NCBI GenBank assembly: GCA_041658405.1
Contig: JBBAAG010000085.1
Span: 1-11,735, forward strand
Reading direction: 5' to 3'
Source: Elusimicrobiota bacterium
GTDB lineage: Bacteria; Elusimicrobiota; UBA5214; JBBAAG01
DNA length: 11,735 nucleotides
A program made the translations under genes and the position numbers. A model generated the notes under the pieces. It was not told the origin of the DNA. It was given only the letters and a program-made list of their open reading frames with translations, and did no database searches. Each line of letters begins with the position of its first letter. Position 1 is the first letter of the stretch. Positions 7,701-11,735 of the stretch are shown piece by piece.

Positions 7701-10700
7701 GAGAAACTCCCGGCGCTGTTTCCTGCTCGATCACGGATATTCAAGGTAACAGTATGCAATCCATTCGCCATATTTTCGAGAATAACACTTGTTCCGGTAG
7801 AAACATTTACCGCCGGAACCGTTGCCGCGTCAATAATAAAAACACAGGATGCTGTATCTATTCCTGCCGGTGTAACCGCAAGTGTACCAACAGGATCAGT
7901 GAATGCTGCGTTAATCAGTACTGTCGAAGTTGAGACAATTGCACCTGATGGGGGAGAAGGGTTGTATATGTTCGGTATAGTATTATCAATCATAATAACA
8001 TTCGTTGATATTGTTACAAACGAATTTCCTGCAGTATCCATGGATTCTATGCGAACAGACTTTAATCCTTCCGGTGTGGAAGATGAAATGTGTATTGTCG
8101 CATTCAACACTGTAAAAGTCGTACCAGTTGCCGAGTATTCTGTGCTGCCAAAAACTGTGCCGGAAGAATCGGTAATTTTTATAAGTGTATTCCCAAGATT
8201 CGTGTCATTAGACACAAAACTGACATCTATTCCTTTACCGGCTGAAGCATAAACTGTACTGTTTATTGGCGAGAGGATAACGATTTCAGGAGGAACGCTG
8301 TCTATATATACCCGCCCTGCTATTGGCCCGGCGGTGTTTCCAATAAGATCGGTTGAGTAAAAGTATACGGTAGCCCAGCCGCATAACGGTGTGGCCAGTA
8401 CTATAGTAACACTTGATGAGTATATCCCATCTCCGGCAATAATATCGCCCTGTACACCTGAATCAGATAAAGTTAGCGGGGTTGCTATTCCCAGCGAGGT
8501 ACAAATTACTGCGGTGGTTGAAATCAGCGATGTACTGTCCGATGTTTGCATCGCAAGTGTTATAGTATCGCCATTTTTCGCTATGGTACGGGCTTGAACG
8601 GTAGATGAATAAATCACACCGTAATTATTATATCCTGCCGGAATAACAGACGGAACGGTGTTATCTACAACAATAGTACGGACATCTGAATATCCGGTAG
8701 TACCGTTAGAATCTATAGCTTTCACTTTGATAATATGAGTACCATCCGCATAGTTTGTGGTATACAAAACTTCATACCCGTTTTTAGCGCCGCTACCTGC
8801 TGTGGGCTGTGTACTCACTGGTGTATAACTTCCTCCGTCAATTGAGAATGCGGATGAGTTTGATGGTACCGTGGCTCCAGTGTTTACCGGTGTTACAGTA
8901 AAACTTATCTGATATTGTCCTTTCAACGTCGAACCCGCAATTGGAGTATTTATTGTTATCGCCGGCGGAGTAAGTGTTGTTTCCGAGATATTTGTCACCG
9001 AAACAGGTATGTATTTTTTAATTACATTATTATTTTGGTCGGTTACTTGTATGGTAATTCTGTAATTATTTGAATTTGATACATTACTGGTATTGATACT
9101 GCCTGCCCAATAATTGGTATCACCTGATTTTGTTAATGACGACGAAAATGTGTCGTATGGCGCAACGCCTTCTTCGGTGTTCACATCTTCAAGCCGCCAG
9201 AGGACGCTTGTAATACTGTAGGTTGGGAACGGTATAATCTCTGCAAGTACAGGATATGCCCCATCACCAATAGCAGCATTTTGCGCCGGGAGGATCGAAA
9301 CAACATACGCGCCGCCGCTCTGAAGGGTACACCATCCTGTAGCGCTATAATTTCCTGAAGAACGCAGACAGTAGGTAGTGTTCGCAAAACGGTTCCACCA
9401 ATATTCCTGCCCGCCCTTAGTAAATTTCATGAGAAAACCTGTTTTGCCGTTACGCCCAATCTGTAAATCCCCGGGGCTTTGCGTACCTTTTTTCGGTACC
9501 TTAAACTCAAACCCGTATATGCTTCCCGATGTACCGTCATCCCCGGCAGTGTCGTTATTTGCATCAGCAGTGGTCCATACTCCAGTGTTGAAACTATAAT
9601 CGGTAAACGCGCTGTTTTTTACACGTACGGCGTTCTCGCCGTTGTTAGTGAGTTCGTAATCCTGGTTTGCAGGGTCACTTGCTCCAACATCGTAGTCAAA
9701 ATATAGGTCAAGCTGGTCACCTCCTGCAGCACCGGTAATTTCTATACCGAAATACAAATAATCAGGGCTTGTACCGTCGTCTTTTAGGTGCAGCGTAGCG
9801 TTATATGTTTGCAACCCTGAACCTGACACCCCAAAGTTGGTTAATACAAATTCTTTTTCAAACGCGCCTTCCCACCCCGCATCAGTTGCAATATTACCGT
9901 CTGTGACCGTAGGATTATTTGTGTTTGAATATAAAGCTGATACAAGCCGGTCAGGTGCGTTGATGCCAAGTTGCAGGTCTGCCCAGCCGGGAGATATTGC
10001 TGCATTATTTTTTGTGTCATTCAGGATTGCCCAGTAGTTTTCGTTTATGCCGGGGTCTCCCGGCGTGTTATTGTTATCAGTTTTTCCTGCCATCGGATAC
10101 AAACCTACTTCTGAAGTTGTATCAAGTTTTAGGTAAGATTTTGTGGTGCCTGTAGAAAGAGGGATACGGAATTCGTAATTAAAAATCCCGCCGCCTTGTT
10201 CGTAAGTATAACATTTCAATCCAGTTCCAGCAGAAGTTTCCGCAGAACCGTCTCCACGCAAGTCTATCGTCCATGCAGAACCGTTCCATATGTATACATA
10301 ATAATCAGGGGACCGGCCGGGGGGATAGCAGCGGATAGAAAATTCACCTACACCGGACGACTGTGCCGTCAACGAATCGTCGTGGACTGTGTAGTTCGAA
10401 CTACTTCCCTGGTCAAAAAATAAGTGGACATACCTATTCACAGAATTATCGCCAGCAGAATCTGTTACAAATGCTACATACAGATACGATGTATCGTGTT
10501 TAATCAGCATCTGAGAATAATAACTCGAGTCGGCACCTATCTCTGAAGCTATATATATATTTCTTACGTACGCATCCGCCCATTCCCCTGGCCAGGTCGC
10601 AATATTACCGTCAATAACCGGCGCGCTTGAGGTTTGATATCCAAACAACTGCCTGCCATCGCCTGAATCGGTTGATATGTGAGCCAACCCAGTACCAGAT

Positions 10701-10768
10701 TGTGTAATAAGCAAAATTAATGAGAGAACATAAACGTTTAATATGTGTTTAATGCAGATACCCTCCAT
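4754..10768 (-). CDS. Giant modular secreted surface protein: two DOMON/CBM9-like domains, Ig-like repeats, ZU5-like domain, FlgD-like CTD
   Basis: A 2004-residue exported protein. In order: signal peptide (about 6-30), two related beta-sandwich domains of DOMON/CBM9 type (about 41-268 and 271-487; both begin with an xVxDGNIAT strand, at 51-57 and 288-295), a long array of Ig-like modules (about 488-1750) whose boundaries are marked by VDNTAP-type motifs, a ZU5-like domain (about 1755-1898) with an EF-hand-like loop (Asp1837, Asn1839, Asp1841, Gly1842, Asp1845), and a FlgD-type Ig-like C-terminal domain (1905-2004: NPFNISGHTTFVYSLP, WDGNNEFG, GSGVYFYIL). This layout is typical of T9SS-like cargo anchored at or released from the cell surface, probably for polysaccharide or surface binding (inference). 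No catalytic motif was seen. ATG 10768 lacks an upstream ribosome site; GGAGGG lies just inside the gene, 7 bases before an ATT codon at 10753. The PorV-like gene overlaps its stop. Confidence 0.87.
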   Translation of the reverse strand: MEGICIKHILNVYVLSLILLITQSGTGLAHISTDSGDGRQLFGYQTSSAPVIDGNIATWPGEWADAYVRNIYIASEIGADSSYYSQMLIKHDTSYLYVAFVTDSAGDNSVNRYVHLFFDQGSSSNYTVHDDSLTAQSSGVGEFSIRCYPPGRSPDYYVYIWNGSAWTIDLRGDGSAETSAGTGLKCYTYEQGGGIFNYEFRIPLSTGTTKSYLKLDTTSEVGLYPMAGKTDNNNTPGDPGINENYWAILNDTKNNAAISPGWADLQLGINAPDRLVSALYSNTNNPTVTDGNIATDAGWEGAFEKEFVLTNFGVSGSGLQTYNATLHLKDDGTSPDYLYFGIEITGAAGGDQLDLYFDYDVGASDPANQDYELTNNGENAVRVKNSAFTDYSFNTGVWTTADANNDTAGDDGTSGSIYGFEFKVPKKGTQSPGDLQIGRNGKTGFLMKFTKGGQEYWWNRFANTTYCLRSSGNYSATGWCTLQSGGAYVVSILPAQNAAIGDGAYPVLAEIIPFPTYSITSVLWRLEDVNTEEGVAPYDTFSSSLTKSGDTNYWAGSINTSNVSNSNNYRITIQVTDQNNNVIKKYIPVSVTNISETTLTPPAITINTPIAGSTLKGQYQISFTVTPVNTGATVPSNSSAFSIDGGSYTPVSTQPTAGSGAKNGYEVLYTTNYADGTHIIKVKAIDSNGTTGYSDVRTIVVDNTVPSVIPAGYNNYGVIYSSTVQARTIAKNGDTITLAMQTSDSTSLISTTAVICTSLGIATPLTLSDSGVQGDIIAGDGIYSSSVTIVLATPLCGWATVYFYSTDLIGNTAGPIAGRVYIDSVPPEIVILSPINSTVYASAGKGIDVSFVSNDTNLGNTLIKITDSSGTVFGSTEYSATGTTFTVLNATIHISSSTPEGLKSVRIESMDTAGNSFVTISTNVIMIDNTIPNIYNPSPPSGAIVSTSTVLINAAFTDPVGTLAVTPAGIDTASCVFIIDAATVPAVNVSTGTSVILENMANGLHTVTLNIRDRAGNSAGSFSWFFIVDTQSPQTAAITRISPAFNINGSSCVYVKGTINITAVAADNIYVSSMTLFADNIPVNTVYTPPYDFTYTPSEGSHSLYIIAYDSSTNSMQSSAYSIICDTTPPWNVQFSAPGSNSYVSGITTFKYSATDNYGIARVLLAVNTTDIAGMAFNSAAYVNEIAVDTTKIPDGTSTAQIVAYDYVGSSAASSILNFVVDNTAPQTSLLVLQSPASGQMVIQYSANDAVSQITKSELWFNNKLVSTSSIVSEIAINTYIVNTAQFSDGSYIIRTVVYDSAGNRTESDGRFVTIDNTNPLPPVTCRISPAYMVEGSTLSFIKGTVNIQAVAQDNILLSHVTFYLSTGLALYTDSTRDNGWSVSWNTALYPDGHYTLYCVAVDSMTNKSESMRVSVIVDNTAPVLTINPYTTPTKYPNQLISGTYAEKNVVALYVNGMVVSPVLISTCTWAYPYSLVNGTNVVTVNIIDGANNTFTATQTTAVQTSIYLDPRAPIGFIYPRKYEVVSSTCTIEPYIPSTATDIELDVSTLTYAAEWYSLDGIVSTYTTVNISPGATVKVDWNTLLDQLSDGTSYYLRIKAYNREQPAAYPGWMLASDVIGPFTVDNTAPYITAISTTPGTYGNINTPTYYPPIKTLTDGTKEAYATKLCIKLNVNDPVSGPQHVVVKVESYDSTAGVFVKSYYSELPISPDDNVAVCYIDLVEGANKLSLVPVDRAGNKGMEIVDTIVYKTPKAVGIATKNAETVISSPDGTSVTVVAGAVLNDTIVTIVPVSRTLLAKPSNPGVILTPVAREFSPQGTVFAKPVTISLPFTETDLDNNRDGVIDTGTEFDIAKLAIVFWDGNEWIKTPENVVIWDSGTRTGYVTAKVNHFSIYAIAQVKTEIPTALSVYLTKNPFNISGHTTFVYSLPKPGTVELRILDLAGDNVISILENTQNSVGENSCNWDGNNEFGHYVGSGVYFYILKYQPEDGSAPEFIKGTVGVIK
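5519..9307 (-). repeat. Array of Ig-like modules (about 90-120 residues each) in the giant protein
   Basis: Ten boundary motifs of the form (V/I)D-N-T-x-P or degenerate versions occur at residues 701, 822, 927, 1028, 1125, 1221, 1315, 1418, 1509 and 1624, spaced 91-121 residues apart. Most modules end with a D-x-x-G/T-N strand (for example DTAGNS, DRAGNS, DSAGNR) before the next motif. The same codons give diverged DNA repeats, for instance recurrent TACCGTCAG and GTATTATCAA stretches on the plus strand. Function is presumably a spacer or adhesive stalk. Confidence 0.7.
9308..10648 (-). repeat. Tandem pair of DOMON/CBM9-like domains
   Basis: Residues 41-268 and 271-487 of the giant protein share the same plan. 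Each opens with (V/T)xDGNIAT followed by a Trp-Glu pair, continues with a strand reading YLYVAF or YLYFGI and an acidic HLFFDQG or DLYFDYD strand, and ends with EFRIP or EFKVP before a short closing segment. This points to an old tandem duplication. DOMON/CBM9-like domains bind sugars or haem in known cases; the ligand here is unknown. Confidence 0.6.
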
Positions 10769-10800
10769 TTTATGGTGTATTTATTTTGACTTCTACAATG

Positions 10801-10831
10801 TTTATACAATTGAGCTGACAATTAAGTTTCA
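10801..10831 (-). promoter_or_regulatory. ECF-type promoter of the giant-protein/PorV-like operon
   Basis: On the minus strand TGAAACTT (10831-10824), 13 bases, then ATTGTATAA (10810-10802), 2 bases and ATTG. GAAACTT is close to the GAACTT-type -35 of ECF sigma factors and sits 17 bases before TATAA. Predicted start is near 10794, about 26 bases before the ATG. The same element with the same spacing precedes the divergent sigma gene. Confidence 0.55.
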
Positions 10832-10855
10832 TTTTGAATTAACTATACTAGCAAC

Positions 10856-10886
10856 TGAAACTTTTTGGGTTCAATGATTGTATAAT
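10856..10886 (+). promoter_or_regulatory. ECF-type promoter of the sigma-kinase operon
   Basis: TGAAACTT (10856-10863), 13 bases, ATTGTATAA (10877-10885), 2 bases, ATTG. It is identical in sequence and spacing to the element on the other strand, while the 13-base spacers are unrelated. Predicted start is near 10893, giving a leader of about 28 bases that contains AAAAGG (10906-10911). No good sigma70 -35 lies at 17 bases, which favours an alternative sigma factor, plausibly the encoded one (autoregulation). Confidence 0.55.
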
Positions 10887-10920
10887 AATTGCATAGACAA
10901 TAAACAAAAGGTAATTATAA

Positions 10921-11511
10921 GTGGTAAATGTTCAGGATAATACTAAAACTGACCTGGTGCTGATTCAGCAAACATTAGCTGGTGACGAATCCGCCTTTGC
11001 CAATATTATTGATAAATATAAAAATGGAATAATGAATACAGTATATTGTATGCTCAACAATACTCATGATGCGGAAGATATTACCCAGGAAGCATTTATC
11101 AAAGCGTATCACAACCTTGGAACCTATCGTGTGACTTACCAGTTTTCTACGTGGCTGTATAACATTGCAATCAACCTTGCGCGAAACAAGATAAAACAAC
11201 GCAAGTTTATGTTTTTCTCAATTAATAGTATACAGATTACAGATACTGGAAGCTATACTCCGGACAGTTTAATAGATAATCAAAATATGCCGGATAAAGA
11301 GTACGAAAAAAAGGAACAACGCGCAATAATAGATAAAATGCTGTTGACTTTGCCTATGAACCAACGCGAAGTTGTGGTGTTAAGGTACTTAGAAAACTTT
11401 AGTTATGAGGAAATAGCCGGGATTACCGGCCGGCCGTTGGGTACGGTAAAGATATTGTTGCACCGCGCACGGCATCGGCTGTATAAAAACTTTAGGACAC
11501 AAAGCACATGA
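10921..11511 (+). CDS. ECF (sigma70 group 4) RNA polymerase sigma factor
   Basis: A 196-residue protein of typical ECF length. Region sigma2 spans about 11-95 with DAEDITQEAFIKAYHNL (50-66) and FSTWLYNIAINLARNKIK (75-92), the core-binding and -10-reading part. A linker of about 45 residues follows, then region sigma4 (about 137-190) with LPMNQREVVVLRYLENFSYEEIA and the helix-turn-helix GRPLGTVKILLHRARHRL that reads the -35. No sigma3 and no C-terminal extension. The start is GTG at 10921, the first start codon in frame, with AAAAGG 9 bases upstream. There is no anti-sigma gene in the visible sequence; the next gene is a histidine kinase overlapping by ATGA, so activity may be set by phospho-signalling or by autoregulated transcription (inference). 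The gene is divergent from a surface-protein operon bearing the same promoter element. Confidence 0.95.
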   Translation: MVNVQDNTKTDLVLIQQTLAGDESAFANIIDKYKNGIMNTVYCMLNNTHDAEDITQEAFIKAYHNLGTYRVTYQFSTWLYNIAINLARNKIKQRKFMFFSINSIQITDTGSYTPDSLIDNQNMPDKEYEKKEQRAIIDKMLLTLPMNQREVVVLRYLENFSYEEIAGITGRPLGTVKILLHRARHRLYKNFRTQST

Positions 11512-11735
11512 TTATAACAGATATTACCGATCAAAAACGGACTGAGGTACAAAGGCAGAAGATTGAACAGCAGATCCAGCAAACACAGCGGTTAGAGAGC
11601 CTTGGTGTCCTGGCTGGCGGGATCGCGCATGATTTTAATAATTACCTTACTGTGATTATCGGTAATCTTAGCCTATTGGAAGAAAGCGTTAACCAGTCAA
11701 AGGAAAATCAGGAAATCCTTAATGACGCTCAAAAA
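11508..11735 (+). CDS. Histidine kinase, partial, with almost no sensor domain before the HisKA region
   Basis: Only the first 76 residues are in the window. The N-terminus, ITDITDQKRTEVQRQKIEQQ (3-22), is the coiled linker that normally follows a PAS/PAC domain, but here it starts at the initiator Met. It continues into RLESLGVLAGGIAHDFNN (28-45), the H-box with phosphoacceptor His41 in the HDFNN form common in soluble PAS-linked and hybrid kinases. No signal peptide or membrane helix is present, so it should be cytoplasmic. ATG 11508 overlaps the sigma-factor stop (ATGA), with AGGA about 10 bases upstream, indicating co-translation. The ATP-binding domain and any receiver domain would lie beyond the right edge. 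The missing sensor could reflect truncation, a partner protein acting in trans, or C-terminal sensing. Confidence 0.85.
   Translation, partial: MIITDITDQKRTEVQRQKIEQQIQQTQRLESLGVLAGGIAHDFNNYLTVIIGNLSLLEESVNQSKENQEILNDAQK

Noticed and set aside
7689..8252. A 187-codon open frame on the plus strand
   Set aside because: It lies wholly antisense to the giant gene's Ig array, whose Val/Thr/Ser/Ile-rich coding yields long antisense frames. No ribosome site, no recognisable motif, and its content mirrors the complement of the repeats.
5519..9307. Recurring short DNA motifs (TACCGTCAG, GTATTATCAA variants) suggestive of a repeat array
   Set aside because: They are diverged, spaced about 300 bases apart and in frame with protein module boundaries (DG and VDNTAP strands), so they are coding repeats and not CRISPR or intergenic repeats.
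10834..10849. TTGAAT and TATACT as a sigma70 promoter for the sigma gene
   Set aside because: The spacing between the hexamers is about 4 bases, far too short, and no other partner lies at 16-18 bases.

Overview
The window looks like a piece of an uncultured Gram-negative bacterial genome. The evidence is a TonB-dependent outer-membrane receptor, a PorV/PorQ-like barrel protein, and a giant secreted protein ending in a FlgD-type Ig-like C-terminal domain. That last pair resembles type IX secretion (T9SS) cargo as seen in Bacteroidota and also in lineages such as Elusimicrobiota and related candidate phyla. Base composition is moderate and spacers are AT-rich. I cannot name the lineage from sequence alone. 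No RNA gene, insertion sequence or CRISPR array was seen.

Layout. (1) Positions 1-962, minus strand: a two-gene operon of a small ferredoxin and a CPA2-type cation:proton antiporter that runs off the left edge; the stop and start codons overlap (TAGTG). (2) Positions 963-1108: a divergent control region with two opposed promoter-like signals, each overlapped by a perfect inverted repeat. (3) Positions 1109-3736, plus strand: a small His/Cys membrane protein resembling DUF2946, a 270-bp spacer that may hold gene debris, and a TonB-dependent receptor; together they suggest a metal or metal-complex uptake locus. (4) Around 3821-3848: a symmetric hairpin serving as a possible bidirectional terminator between convergent genes. 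(5) Positions 3840-10768, minus strand: a 2004-residue modular surface protein followed by a PorV-like protein, joined by an ATGA overlap. (6) Positions 10769-10920: a divergent regulatory region. (7) Positions 10921-11735, plus strand: an ECF sigma factor followed, again with an ATGA overlap, by a histidine kinase that runs off the right edge and starts almost directly at its dimerisation/phosphoacceptor domain.

The most interesting signal is in region 6. The sigma gene and the giant-protein operon are preceded, on opposite strands, by the same bipartite element: TGAAACTT, 13 unconserved bases, ATTGTATAA, 2 bases, ATTG. Spacing is identical and the spacers are unrelated. The simplest reading is that the ECF sigma factor drives both its own sigma-kinase operon and the adjacent secreted-protein/PorV-like operon. 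This would be a self-contained sigma-kinase-surface-protein module, loosely analogous to the SigP/PorXY control of T9SS genes known in Porphyromonas gingivalis. That functional link is inference; the repeated element is directly visible.
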